From Microglena sp. YARC (Eukaryota > Chlorophyta > Chlorophyceae > Chlamydomonadales > Chlamydomonadaceae), in contig CM039463.1 of assembly GCA_022414725.1 (NCBI GenBank), positions 30,209,850 to 30,273,849 on the forward strand: a stretch of 64,000 nucleotides of DNA. Direction: 5' to 3'. Positions 1-11,429 of this stretch are shown in pieces. The notes under the pieces are model-generated. The model was given only the letters and a program-made list of their open reading frames with translations, was not told the DNA's origin and made no database searches. Numbering within the stretch: the stretch's first letter is position 1; the number at the start of each line of letters is the position of its first letter. The position numbers and the translations under genes were made by a program.

Positions 1-360
1 TCGATCTTTGTTACAGAAATTGAAAGCACCATTATGAATGAATCCTTAGATAGTTAAACATGATAGTAATTAGTGATTGAAGAGCTAGATATATATGCTA
101 CTAAGGAAGTGCAGTTGGCCACGAAGTAGTTCCTCAGGTACGAATTGACGAAACTCCAGCATGCTGTGCTTCTTGTTCATCAACGACATCGTCTTCAGCC
201 TCAAGGTCATAAGCAACCAGGCGTTCTGACGCGAGACCAGTCGCAAGAGTGAGACCTGCAGACAAATGTTCGTTGGTGAGCGTTAGTTGAGATACATTGG
301 CAGCAATGCGCATTCTTCCGACTTTCAAATAGCAGCCATGGTTCAAACCAAATTCGCTAT
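1..360 (-). other. Left flank with one short uncharacterised ORF
   Basis: The minus strand is open for about 70 codons at 134-346, ending in an acidic stretch (AEDDVVDEQE). I do not recognise it. It abuts the copia LTR, so it could be the C-terminus of a gene or element cut by the insertion. No start codon context or splice site decides this, and chance is a fair alternative. Confidence 0.2.
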
Positions 361-749
361 CTATCAGCTATTAAGCACTTCTAAGAGTGGACAGAGATGT
401 ATGCAGCGGAGACAGACGCGCCAATCTATACACAGAGACGAGAATAACGTTACAAGCAAGGACGTACACTAAAGGACACCAGCGGTGGGCGAAGTGGATG
501 CCTGTAACCTGAATAGACCCTAAGCCCGGATCTTGTCACCCTGACACCGTTTAACACAGGACATGTCAGGGAGAGACCGATAAGACACAGAGAGACAGGC
601 AGTCAATAGGAAGCTGACACTGAGTCACTAAAGGATGACTCAATTCTACGGGAAGCTATCACTATGGGAAGCTATCAGGGCCGATAGTTCTAAGGGAGTA
701 CATAAGTAGTCACCAAGTCATAAAACGCTTGAGAGCACCGCAATTCATG
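361..749 (-). repeat. Copia 3' LTR (389 bp)
   Basis: Direct repeat of 6485-6874 with one 1-bp indel (near 445) and two substitutions. The shared sequence stops abruptly at 361 and 749. The termini are not a clean TG...CA pair, so the boundaries may be off by a few bases. Confidence 0.92.
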
Positions 750-1078
750 CTGACACTCCACCTATGACACAGGTGACATACAATACTACTACTCCACCTA
801 TGGCACTGGGGACATAGAACTATATGTAACAGATTAAAAAAAAAAAATTAAAGAACTCCGAAAAAACGAGAGAACTTCAAATGTAACCCAAAGGGTGTAA
901 ATGAAGGAATGGACCAAGGCAAAATACCAAAGAGTGCCAAGGGAGAAAAGAGGATAACCGAATATCAATGACGGGTAACAACGGTATAGAAAACCCGATC
1001 CGGGAATAGGAACCTAATGCCATACAATGATAACCAAAAAACAAGAAACGTATGTAACCAAAAAACTAAAAAATGACC
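750..1078. other. Copia 3' untranslated segment
   Basis: Noncoding stretch between the end of RNase H and the 3' LTR. It carries a duplicated motif (actccacctatg, at about 755 and 791) and an A-run near 836-847. Nothing else was seen. Confidence 0.5.
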
Positions 1079-4000
1079 CTAAGAAGTAGCGGTCATTCCA
1101 AGCATACGGACAAACCGCCAGAACACAGCAGGATCAAGGGGCTTGGTGAAGGGGTCAGCACAGTTATCCACAGTGTTAACATAGGCAACAGCCAGTTGGC
1201 CATCCTCCACCAGCTCCTTGATGTAGTGATGAATAACATCAATGTGCTTGCTGCGAGGCAGAAGCTGCCAGTCAGTGGCCCAACTCAGGGAACCTAAGTT
1301 GTCACCCTGAATTGTAACCAAAGCACAAGGCAGACCCAGATCCACCCTCAATTTCTTCAACCATTGGACCTACCTGGCAGCCTGGGACAGGGCCTGATAC
1401 TCAGCCTCACTAGATCTAATAGCAACAGTAGGCTGTCGCTTGCTCATCCAGTTAACAATGCACCCACCAGCTAGAACTGCAAAGCCAGTCTGAGATCTCC
1501 TGTCAGACCCATCATCAGCATAAGATGAGTCACTAAAGACAGTAAAAGTGAAATCAGGGCTGTGGGTGTAAGTGAGACCAGGTGAGAATGTGTTCTCAAA
1601 TACAAGAGTAACCGTTTGGCAGCCCCCCAGAGAGGGACTGTAGGGTGAGCAGAGAACCTGGATAAATAGCTAACAGCAAAGGAAATATCAGGCCTGGTGC
1701 AAGTGGCCAGGTATAGCAAAGCACCTACAAGAGAGAGGTACTGGCTATTAGACGGCAGGGGCTCTCCAGGGGCGTCAGAAACAGTGGATTTGGCCATGGG
1801 AGCAGCAAACTTGGGTGGGGCAGCAGCAGGAAGACCAAACTGCTCCACCAGATCAACAATGTAGGTGTGCTGAGAGAGATTGATCTGAACACACCTGCCT
1901 TCAGAGTCAAGGGTAACATCCACGTCCAAAGAGAGGAACTGAATTGGAACACCCATCTCTTTGACCTCCCAGCCAGCTGCTTCCATTGCCTGGATCAGCA
2001 ACACATACCTATCCAGCTCACTAAAAGCACAGATAAAGTCATCAACATAGGTCAGGACATAGCTCCACCCACCATCAAAATCCTTCCTAAAGTACAGAGC
2101 AGGTTCTGCCTTGCACATAGTAAAGCCATGAGCAACCAGAACCCGCTTGACATCCCTACTCCAAGCTCTGGGTGCCTGCTTCAATCCATAAAGGGACTTG
2201 ATCAGTTTGCAGACAAGTGGAACACCGTTAGGACCAAGGTGCCTAAAGCCCTCAGGCTGGTGGCAGTACAGGTCCAGACCAGGCTCCAGCTTGGCATTTA
2301 GGAATGCAGTCTTGATGTCTAGCTGCCGAACAAACATCTTCCTATGAGTGATGGCAGCCAGGAGCACCCTAAGACCTGCTTTGGAGGAGACAGGGGCATA
2401 TACATCATGAAAATCCAGCCCAGGACGCTGCAGAAAACCACGGACCACAAAACGTGCCTTGAAGCGTATAGTACCATCAACACCAATCTTCTTCACAAAT
2501 AACCACCTGCCAGACAGGATCTTCTGCTTACCAGGCTGTGGAGTGAGAACCCATGTACCATGGGCATGAAGGGAAGCCATCTCATCCTTCATGGCAAGAA
2601 GCCATTGATCCCTGTCAGGGTTGGTATGCAACATGGCAGCTTTGTAGGTCAGTTCAGTGGTGGATGCAACAGATGCTCCCACGTACAAGCAGTTTACTTG
2701 TACATGGGCAGCGGGGGTATCAGCAGTATCAGCAGTAACCATTAGTAAAGCCCCCAGTGCAGAACTACTGCCTGGTTGAACAGGGCCGGCCTTCTTTGCC
2801 TCTAAATCAACGAAGCCTGGGTCGACCGGAACACCCCAGCCATACGCAGTATCGGAGCCTGACCACGGTTCAAGATCATCACTTGCATCATCTGCAACGG
2901 CTACATCATCACCCGGACTCCTGAGTAATCTATCAGAGACGGCAGGAGGTGAAGCGTTCACCAACTCCATCGAGATATCAGTGATGATGGGAGTATGATG
3001 ACTAGTAGGCAATGGATCTAACAAAGGATCCACTATGGTCTGAGTTGGTGTAAATCCAACGACTTCACCGACGGAATGTGACGCAGAGGAGGGCCTGGCG
3101 ACCCCCTGAGATTCGGCTAAGATTTTGTCCGTAGGAGCCGCAGAAACTCGCCCGCCCAGTGTGTTCTCACGCAAAACAGTACCACTGGCCCCCGACCTAG
3201 GTCGCAGAGTCATCCTATGGCCAGGACAGTGGTCAACAATTGGGGAAGACAAAGGGTCTAGGGAATCAACCGCAACCTCAGGCATGTGTCCGTTGATGGC
3301 GGCAGGGATGCTAGAGACATATGGCGACCCATCATAGGGAGTTAGCCCAGGAATGCAGTTATGATCAAACTGCTCATAGAAGAGTACATCACGACTCTCT
3401 ACTACCTGGCGCAACTTAGGAACCCAAACAAAATAACCCTTACTCACCAGAGAATACCCAACCAGTCTACCAGATAACGCCCTTTCGTCTAGCTTATTAC
3501 GTTTCTTCCCATTGACTAGAGTAACATAGCAGGGGCATCCAAACACACGTAATAACGACACATCAGGTTTCACCCCATAAAACAACTCAAAGGGTGTCTT
3601 GCGTCCCTGGTTAGGCAGACGGTTTCTAAGGTAACAAGCAGTCAGGAAGGCATAGGGCCAAAAGGACTTAGTAAGCTTAGACTCCAAGTGGATACTCCTA
3701 GCTATATTCTGAAGGACCCCATTATACCTTTCCACAGTTGCATTCTGCTGTGCAGTGTATGCCAAAGACAACTCATGTACTGCCCCAACCGATTCTAACC
3801 AATCCTCGAACCATTTAACTATAAACTCTTTAGCCCTGTCAGATCTCAGACACTTAAAGGCAAACCCCTGCAGCTGATTTGACCATCTGAGGATGATAGT
3901 CTGGACTGCTAAGGGAGCTTCATCCTTGGTCCTCAAGCACAATACCTCAGCATAGCCAGAGAATTGGTCTACAAGGCACAAGATATAAAACTCCCCACGA

Positions 4001-4782
4001 AGACCCCTAATATGAACCGGTCCCATGATATCCAAGTGAAGGCGTTGGAGGGGTGCAAGGACCTCAGTCATGCTTTCTTTAGGAAAAGGGAGACGCTTTC
4101 CCTTAGCCTTGTGACAAGCATCACATGGGATCTTACCCATATTTTGTACTTGATGAAGGCTGAGGGGTAAGTTCTTAACCATACCACGCTTGACAAGGTT
4201 GTGCAAGGCATCATAACCGGGATGACCCAGTCGCCTATGCCACAACCATGCAGGAGTGGTAGGGATAATAACTCCACCGTCCTCATCAACATCAAGTGCA
4301 AAAGCTGGATAATATTCAGCAACCCTCAAACAACGACTGGAGGTGTGACAAGGCCTACATGCAAACTTATACACACCATCACTGGAAGCAGGAAAGGACC
4401 AGAGCACAGAAGAGCCCTGAGTGGCAGTACAACTAATACTATCAAAAGCAATCTTGCAGTGGAGGGAATGAGCTACAGCATTTACGGACAGGAGATTTAC
4501 TGGACAGTGGGGTATGTATAGAACATTGGTTAAGGTGATTGATGTTGGTAACCAATCACTACATAACACAATGGACCCCATACCCTCTGACCGTTGAATC
4601 ACCCCATCAGCAAATCGAACTGCAGGCCCAACAGCAGAGGATTCAAACACAGTGAACAACGACCTATCACCTGTGATTGACATCCCAGCTCCCGAGTCCA
4701 CATGCCAGATACCTTCAGAAAGACTTGGGCTGCAAATGTTTGAGAACTTAGTCGTGCAAGAAAATAGGACAGAGCTTACCTC
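1079..4782 (-). pseudogene. pol: Copia pol polyprotein, RNase H broken by frameshift and stop
   Basis: Polyprotein that would cut, integrate and reverse-transcribe the element. The frame is open from just after the gag stop to about 1600. Counting from the GTG at 4701: protease DSGA at 2-5; GAG-pre-integrase zinc motif H155/H160 with C193/C196; integrase core D224, D288, E324 (DD35E spacing); RT with QLDIKTAF near 793-800 and YVDD at 885-888. RNase H begins after the RLLLYL motif, but the frame shifts by one base near 1600. In the new frame the usual copia features follow (SDSSYADD, SKRQPTVA, SSEAEYQAL), then a TAG at 1372-1370, then the C-terminus ending at 1079. The remaining domains keep their key residues, consistent with the young LTRs. 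Either lesion could be a sequencing error; the frameshift lies near no homopolymer. Confidence 0.9.
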
Positions 4783-5780
4783 CTAGTTCTTTGAAATGGC
4801 GTACCCATCGATCTGAGCCTGCAAGGACGACAGCTGCTTACGTGTAAGCGACCCTGGAAGGGCCAAAGCTACGGGCACCGGTTCAGAACCAGGTGCACGT
4901 CCCTTGGCCTTTCTGAGTTCCGGATACTTTGTAAAGCAGCGGTCTTCCGAGTGGCTCATTTTCGAACGACAGGGTCCCCAAGTGCAATCCAAGCGCCTCT
5001 TGGTGCCCCCGGAACTCTGAGAACCAGATCCCTTGCCCCGCTGGAAAGCAGCATTAGCAGGGATCTGGGGAGGGTCGCGGGACCAGCCAGGATGCCTTGG
5101 ATCAGACCTGGGGAGAGACACATTTAAGAAATCTAACGATCTATAAGCATCAAGACAAGACCAGTAGTCTACGGTCTTGTTCTGGTACAACTCAAAGCCA
5201 AACTGGAGGCGCAGCGAATCGAATCGAGGGTGAGTGATGCCATTGATTATAGTGTGCATCGCGTGACGCTGCGGCTGCGGGTATCCCGCACTGCGAAGAT
5301 CAGTGCACAACTGCCGCACCCTGCGAAAGAACACATCCACGGGTTCAGAGTTGTTCATGGTCACACTACGAAGCTCAACAAGCATGAGGGGAACCCGAGC
5401 AGCAAGGGCATCAGAATGCTGCCTCTTGATATGCAGTAAGATATCGCGAGGTGTAGCAAAATCCTGATACACCTGTACCATCGGTTCCGTCATGTGCGCG
5501 AGCATCATGGTGAGACACATGAACTCCTGGCGTGCAAGGGGCAGGGTACTAAATCCTAACAGTGCAGGATCTACACGAGTCTGACTAGGAGAGGAAGGTG
5601 GTGAGGCAACAGGCGAAAACGGCGTGGCATCATACATAGCGCGAACCGACAGAAAGTACTCGGCAGCGATGCCAGCATCATATGCACGCTGGTCATCAAG
5701 GTTCTCAATCTCATCCAATGAACTCGCAACATTTACGGGTAGCCAGCCAGAGCTCGCTCAGAAGGGTTGCGAACAAAGGG
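4783..5780 (-). CDS. gag: Copia gag (capsid/nucleocapsid)
   Basis: Structural protein that would form the virus-like particle. The open frame runs from an upstream TGA near 5770 to TAG at 4785-4783. No ATG opens this frame; TTG at 5718 is the earliest alternative, so the true N-terminus probably comes from the upstream open frames through a frameshift. A UBN2/gag-like helical region is followed by a zinc-knuckle-like C-x4-C-x6-H-x4-C motif (CTWGPCRSKMSHSEDRC). The stop is a single TAG and pol continues in the same frame, so one gag-pol frame with a nonsense mutation, or stop readthrough, are both possible. Confidence 0.8.
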
Positions 5781-6448
5781 GAGGGGAGGAATCAAAGGAC
5801 CAAGTGACGAGCTTCTCAGCAAAGTCGGCATAGCCAACTCAGGTACCGCAGGTGGATGCGGAGGAGCAGTCGGAGGCTTGTAGAGAGGAGGAGGAGGAGG
5901 AGGAGGAGCCGACTGGTGCTCAAACACCGGAGACTCAAAAACACGAGTGGCAGTGGAAGGTGTGACTCCACCGAAGTCACCACTCCGCGCACTCTGTAGG
6001 TCTTCCTCTTCGTCGTCATCGTCATCCTCAGTGTAGTAGCCATCTTCATGCTTATGGCGAGCCAGATCAGCATTGTCATACTCAAAACGGGCATCAGGAG
6101 GCGGAGGAGAAGACTTGTATTTGATGATCTGAGTCGAGACGCAGCATAGACGCATCAGAATATCCTCTACCTCAGGAAGGAGGCGTTGGACAAGAGGAGA
6201 AGGAGGGAGAGAAATGGAGGTTTGGTAGGGGGGATGTCTTCCATGATGGCGGAAGGAGACTCATCTAAGGCAGCAGAGGCCGCTGGCGCGCAATCATCAA
6301 GCCAATCAGTGGGAACACGAGTCTTGAACGGAAGAATGCGGTCGCAGCCATTGGATACAATGACGCTCTCCATACCGCGCGACCAAGACAAACCATTCTG
6401 TGGGGTTAGCTTTTCGAAGCCGGCAGGAGGCCCACGCGGAAGTTGCAT
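5733..6448 (-). pseudogene. Copia gag N-terminal region, frame-broken
   Basis: Two overlapping minus-strand frames (93 codons at 6448-6167, 140 codons at 6155-5733) fill the space between the 5' LTR and gag. The second is acidic then proline-rich (runs of D/E and P). Its frame continues upstream past its first ATG, and downstream it ends in TAA just where the gag frame opens. The simplest reading is a single N-terminal gag region interrupted by one or two indels. It is compositionally biased and shows no recognisable domain. Confidence 0.45.
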
Positions 6449-6484
6449 TATAAAGCAGTGGTAGATCGAGATGAAGCCCAGAAC

Positions 6485-6874
6485 CTATCAGCTATTAAGC
6501 ACTTCTAAGAGTGGACAGAGATGTATGCAGCGGAGACAGACGCGCCAATCTATACACAGAGACGAGAAATAACGTTACAAGCAAGGACGTACACTAAAGG
6601 ACACCAGCGGTGGGCGAAGTGGATGCCTGTAACCTGAATAGACCCTAAGCCCGGATCTTGTCACCCTGACACCGTTTAACACAGGACATGTCAGGGAGAG
6701 ACCGATAAGACACAGAGAGACAGGCAGTCAATAGGAAGCTGACACTGAGTCACTAAAGGATGACTCAGTTCTACGGGAAGCTATCACTATGGGAAGCTAT
6801 CAGGGCCGATAGTTCTAAGGGAGTACATAAGTAGTCACCAAGTCATAAAACGCTTGAGAGCACCACAATTCATG
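6485..6874 (-). repeat. Copia 5' LTR (390 bp)
   Basis: Partner of 361-749; on the minus strand this copy is upstream of gag and would hold the promoter. Sequence outside (6875 on) is the coding 3' end of a LINE, so the element sits against or inside a LINE copy. Confidence 0.92.
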
Positions 6875-7222
6875 AGCATGAACACAGAAAGAATGAGGGT
6901 GGTGGATAGAGCACACATCCCTCGCTCAATGAGACACTGTCAAATGTGTGGGTTCCAAAAAACTGAGGATGAAATGCATATGTTTGAGTGCCCTTTTTAT
7001 AATGATATTCGCCTCCGCTACCAGAATCTGTTTACAGATATTTATAGGCATGTCCATGAGGATACCGACTTAACCGTATGGAATGTGGAATTCTGCGATT
7101 CCACATTCAGAACCTTTATGAATGGAAATGGCACTAAGTCTTTTTGGAGCAACCTAGCCGACTATCTTTCTACTTGTAGAAGAGCAAGACAGGAAGCCCT
7201 GGACTGCTTAGTGGCACCGTAA
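6875..7222 (+). pseudogene. LINE ORF2 C-terminal zinc-finger domain (5' truncated)
   Basis: About 115 codons open to TAA at 7220-7222. The key motif is CQMCGFQKTEDEMHMFECP, a C-x2-C...H-x4-C finger followed by YNDIRLRY and NLF, the typical end of green-algal L1-type reverse transcriptase proteins. The frame also reads into the copia LTR upstream, where the homology ends. RT and endonuclease domains are missing here. Confidence 0.82.
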
Positions 7223-7499
7223 TTTATTATCCCTTTTTTTTGTTCTTGAGACTTCTCATTTGTTAGCTTCTTACCTCCGCCACTGTAAGTGGTTCAGATC
7301 TGGGTCCTGCTCTAAGGGGTTTAATACCTACGCCACCAAAACGGTGGTTGGGAGTTTGGTTTGTTTGTCCTCGACACACCCCTGATGTAATGGGGTTTTT
7401 TGCTTTGTGGGTGCTTTTTCTTTTTGTTTAAAGCACAGAGTCTCATACACCCTCGCGGTGTCAAGTAGACTTTAACATGTAATGTAATGTAATGTAATG
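6875..7499 (+). mobile_element. LINE 3' end, copy 1
   Basis: Contains the C-terminus of ORF2, a 3' UTR of about 275 bp and a tail of ATGTA-type repeats (taatg x4). The same 3' UTR and tail recur at 10518-10863, which is how non-LTR elements look after 5'-truncated insertion. TGTAA in the tail matches the green-algal polyadenylation motif. Confidence 0.85.
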
Positions 7500-8440
7500 C
7501 TGACACTATCTGAATGCGCACCTGTTTTGCACCTCGAGCATTGGAACTCTTGCGGCTCCATGATGAGCTGGACGATAGGTCGACTTGCTGCAGCTGCCTT
7601 AATGCCTGCGGAACAACTCGAAAAAGCGAGTCAGTCAAAGTTGAGACAAATTCTGGTCAAGTAAGGCACCACTTGACGAGACGCAAAACGCAGTACCTTA
7701 ACCGCACGCGCGGGGGCGGAGAAGCAGGTCGCTACAGTCTTGGGTTGAAGCACAACAATTCCCAAAGCAAAGTACCGCTGAAGCAAAGTGCTCGCGCGTG
7801 TAGGTATTGACGGATCTCAGAAGTAATTCGGGAATGGCTGAAGCTATGAAAGCAAGCTCAGTCCAAGTTAATTCAAGGAAAGCAGGCAGCATGTCGCTAT
7901 CTGACTGCGCACCTGTTTCACACCTCGAGCATTGGAACTCTTGCGGCTCCATGATAGGTCATTTTGCTGCAGCTGCCTTAATGCCTGCGACACAACTCTG
8001 GTCAAGTAAGGCACCACTTGACGAAACGAAAAATGCAGTACCTTAACCGCACGCGCCGGCGTGGGCGGAGAAGAAGGTCGCTACAGTCTTGAGTTGAAGC
8101 ACAACCATTCCCAAAGCAAAGTGCCGCGGAAGCAAAGTGCTCGCGCATGTAGGTATTGACGGATCTAGGAAGCAATTCGGGAATGGCTGAAGCTATGAAT
8201 AGATCAGTCCAAGTTAATTCAAGGAAAGCAGGCAGCATGGTGCGCTATTCTGCAGGAATATCGCTGAGTCGAGAACCAATTGACGCGCAGTGAACAGTGA
8301 AAGCTTGCACAGCCGCTAAGTTGAAGCGCTAACCCATTGCGCTGACCAGTTTGAACTGTACAGCATGCAGTACCGCCGTAACCGCACGCGCATGGGCGGA
8401 GAAGCAGGTCGCCATATTTGAATCGGATTCTCGGGGCCTG
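7500..8440. repeat. Locally duplicated block (about 340-390 bp unit)
   Basis: A segment starting ctgcgcacctgtttcacacc (7898) closely repeats one at 7511. The stretch 7657-7905 recurs at 7993-8240, and a third partial copy (accgcacgcgcatgggcgg) lies near 8380. Inner spacing differs because the second copy lacks some internal sequence. No convincing coding potential. Confidence 0.75.
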
Positions 8441-8504
8441 CGCCTGCGGTGCATGCGGGATCTGCGTCGCAGGACCTAGACAACCCTGATGGGGGTCATG
8501 CTAA

Positions 8505-9214
8505 TCAAACCTGATGAACAATTGGGGATAATGATCCCGAAACTTCTCATGTACCCAAATATGATTATTCCGATTCTGGAAAACAAAAGATCATAACCAG
8601 ATTCAAAGGGACGAGGAAGTTCTGAGCTTAGAGAACTGGTTACACATCCGCGCCTTTCGAACAGCGACCAGTTGGGACCCTGCACACCAGTAGGCTATCC
8701 TCCACTATGATAATGGTTTCTAAACTTCTCATGTACCTATATATGATTATTTAGATTCAGGAAAACAAAATATCATAACCAGATTCGAAGGGACGAGGAA
8801 GTTCTGAGCTTAGAGAACTGGTTACAGATCCGTGCCTTTCGAACGGCGACCAGTTGGGACCCTGCACGCCAGTAGGCTATTCTACACCTAGATAATGGTT
8901 TCTAAACTTCTTAGGTACCTATATATGATTATATCGATTCAGGAAAACAAAATATCATAACCAGAATCGAAGGGACGGGGAAGTTCTGAGCTTAGAGAAC
9001 TAGTTACAGATCCGCGCCTTTCGAACAGCTACCAGTTGGGACCCTGCACGCCAGTAGGCTATCCTACACTACGATAATGGTTTCTAAACTTCTTAGGTAC
9101 CTATATCTGATAAATTAGATTCAGGTAAACAAAATGTCATAACCAGATTCGAAGGGACGGGGAAGTTCTGAGCTTAGAGAACTGGTTACAGATCCGCGCC
9201 TTTCGAACAGCGCT
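8505..9214. repeat. 181-bp satellite, orientation A (about 4 units)
   Basis: The motif gacgaggaagttctgagc recurs at about 8610, 8792, 8974 and 9156, a period of 181-182 bp. Units are imperfect. The array is the reverse complement of the one that follows. Confidence 0.88.
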
Positions 9215-10445
9215 GATCGGTAACTACTGATTTAAACTCAGAACTTCCTCGTTCCTTCGAATCTGCTTCTGATCTTTGGTTTTCCTGAATCGGACTGATC
9301 ACATATAGGCACCTGACAAGTTCAGGGACCATTTTCCTACTGTAGGATAGTTTATGGGGTTCAGGATCACAACTGGTTACGGTTTAAAGAGCGAAGATCG
9401 GTAACTACTGATGTAAACTCAGAACTTCCTCGTTCCTTCGAATCTGCTTCTGATCTTTGGTTTTCCTGAATCGGACTGATCACATATAGGCACCTGACAA
9501 GTTCAGGGACCATTTTCCTACTGTAGGATAGTCTATGGGGTTCAGGATCTCAACTGGTTACGGTTTAAACAGCTCAGATCGGTAACTACTGATTTAAACT
9601 CAGAACTTCCTCGTTCCTTCGAATCTGCTTCTGATCTTTGGTTTTCCTGAATCGGACTGATCACATATAGGTACCTGACAAGTTCAGGGACCATTTTCCT
9701 ACTGTAGGATAGTTTATTTTTGGTTCAGGATCTCAACTGGTTACGGTTTAAACAGCTCAGATCGGTAACTACTGATTTAAACTCAGAACTTCCTCGTTCC
9801 TTCGAATCTGCTTCTGATCTTTGGTTTTCCTGAATCGGACTGATCACATATAGGCACCTGACAAGTTCAGGGACCATTTTCCTACTGTAGGATAGTTTAT
9901 GGGGTTCAGGATCTCAACTGGTTACGGTTTAAACAGCGCAGATCGGTAACTACTGATTTAAACTCAGAACTTCCTCGTTCCTTCGAATCTGCTTCTGATC
10001 TTTGGTTTTCCTGAATCGGACTGATCACATATAGGTACCTGACAAGTTCAGGGACCATTTTCCTACTGTAGGATAGTCTATGGGGTTCAGGATCTCAACT
10101 GGTTACGGTTTAAACAGCGCAGATCAGTAACTACTGATTTGAACTCAGAACTTCCTCGTTCCTTCGAATCTGCTTCTGATCTTTGGTTTTCCTGAATCGG
10201 ACTGATCACATATAGGTACCTGACAAGTTCAGGGACCATTTTCCTACTGTAGGATAGTCTATGGGGTTCAGGATCTCAACTGGTTACGGTTTAAACAGCG
10301 CAGATCGGTAACTACTGATTTGAACTCAGAACTTCCTCGTTCCTTCGAATCTGCTTCTGATCTTTGGTTTTCCTGAATCGGACTGATCCCATATGGGTAC
10401 CTGACAAGTTCAGGGACCATTTTCCTACTGTAGGATAGTCTATGG
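9215..10445. repeat. 181-bp satellite, orientation B (7 units)
   Basis: The motif gatcggtaactactg starts at 9215, 9396, 9577, 9760, 9941, 10122 and 10303, so spacing is 181 or 183 bp. Units are nearly identical to each other. Their reverse complement aligns along its length with the A units (for example agattcgaaggaacgaggaa), diverged by perhaps a quarter. The array ends abruptly at tatggggg near 10447. Confidence 0.92.
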
Positions 10446-10517
10446 GGGTATGTTATAAACATGTTTTATTACATTGATGACCTCTTTGACATATATTCCA
10501 AAGCATCCCTTATTTAT

Positions 10518-10863
10518 TAGCCGACTATCTTTCTACTTGTAGAAGAGCAAGACAGGAAGCCCTGGACTGCTTAGTGGCACCGTAATTTATTATCCCTTTT
10601 TTTTCTTGTGACTTCTCATTTGTTAGCTTATTACCTCCGCCACTGTAAGTGGTTGAGATCTGGGTCCTGCTCTAAGGGGTTTAATACCTACGCCACCAAA
10701 ACGGTGGTTGGGAGTTTGGTTTGTTTGTCCTCGACACACCCCTGATGTAATGGGGTTTTTTGCTTTTGTGGTGCTTTTTCTTTTTGTTTAAAGCACAGAG
10801 TCTTATACACCCTCGCGGTGTCAAGTAGACTTTAACATGTAATGTAATGTAATGTAATGTAAT
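10518..10863 (+). mobile_element. LINE 3' end, copy 2 (5' truncated)
   Basis: Matches 7155-7499 almost base for base: the last 22 codons of ORF2, the 3' UTR and the taatg tail. It starts mid-ORF. The satellite array thus sits between two direct LINE tails about 3.36 kb apart. Confidence 0.9.
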
Positions 10864-11332
10864 TCATATCTAAGTCTATGTAACTTAAAGGAAGTACGGT
10901 ATGCAAAGATTTGAATAGTAATTCATTAAATAATGCAGTTGTATTCACTGCTGAAATTGGGCCGAAATACCTGCGGTTAATAAGCAATATAGACCCTTGT
11001 GCTAACCGTATATTCCCTTTCCTACCCTTGCTGGCCCTTCACCGTTGGTTCCTCTCTTCCCTGTTCCAATAAATCCGGGACGCGAACTGCTGTAGTGCTA
11101 GCTGGACTGTTGTTCCAAGCAACCGTGTACCGTACTCCTGTCCGGCTCTCAGCTGTCCCCGCGCCCAGTAGAAGATCCCTGGCAACGGAGCCCACGCACG
11201 CCAAACCCCTGAACCCACAAACTGAACCGGCCAAGTGCAATTCGAGCCACCAGATTGTAAACTCGCATTCTGAACGCTACGCTACGATCCTCCTCTTCCT
11301 CTTTTTTTTCTTCACTTCGACTGGAGACAACT
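10864..11332. other. Intergenic or 5' region of the H3 gene, no feature resolved
   Basis: No tandem repeat and no match to the histone N-terminal tail or the alpha-N helix in any frame. It may contain undetected 5' exons or UTR of the downstream H3 gene. Confidence 0.3.
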
Positions 11333-11425
11333 ACTAACGAGGCAACGATCACAAGGCATACATGCATCGGTGAGCAGCCCTGGTCGCCAACTGCATCTTG
11401 GCCTTGTGATCGTTGCCTCGTTAGT
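11333..11425. repeat. Perfect 25-bp inverted repeat
   Basis: 11333-11357 is the exact reverse complement of 11401-11425, with a 43-nt loop. It lies just upstream of the first recognisable H3 codon and may mark a rearrangement that cost the gene its 5' end. Confidence 0.9.
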
Positions 11426-11429
11426 GCAA

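Larger units (their letters stand above)
361..6874 (-). mobile_element. Ty1/copia LTR retrotransposon
   Basis: A complete-length element of about 6.5 kb on the minus strand: 5' LTR at 6485-6874, gag, pol in the order protease, integrase, RT, RNase H (the copia order), and 3' LTR at 361-749. The two LTRs differ at only three sites, so insertion was recent. No target-site duplication is visible: the 5 nt outside are gctat on the left and agcat on the right. The minus-strand sequence just inside the 5' LTR (starting GTTCTGGGCTTCATC) gives no clear initiator-tRNA primer site. Just inside the 3' LTR a purine-rich GGTGGAG motif occurs twice (about 755-765 and 793-800), a candidate polypurine tract. 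Gag N-terminus and RNase H are disrupted, so this copy is probably not autonomous. Confidence 0.93.
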
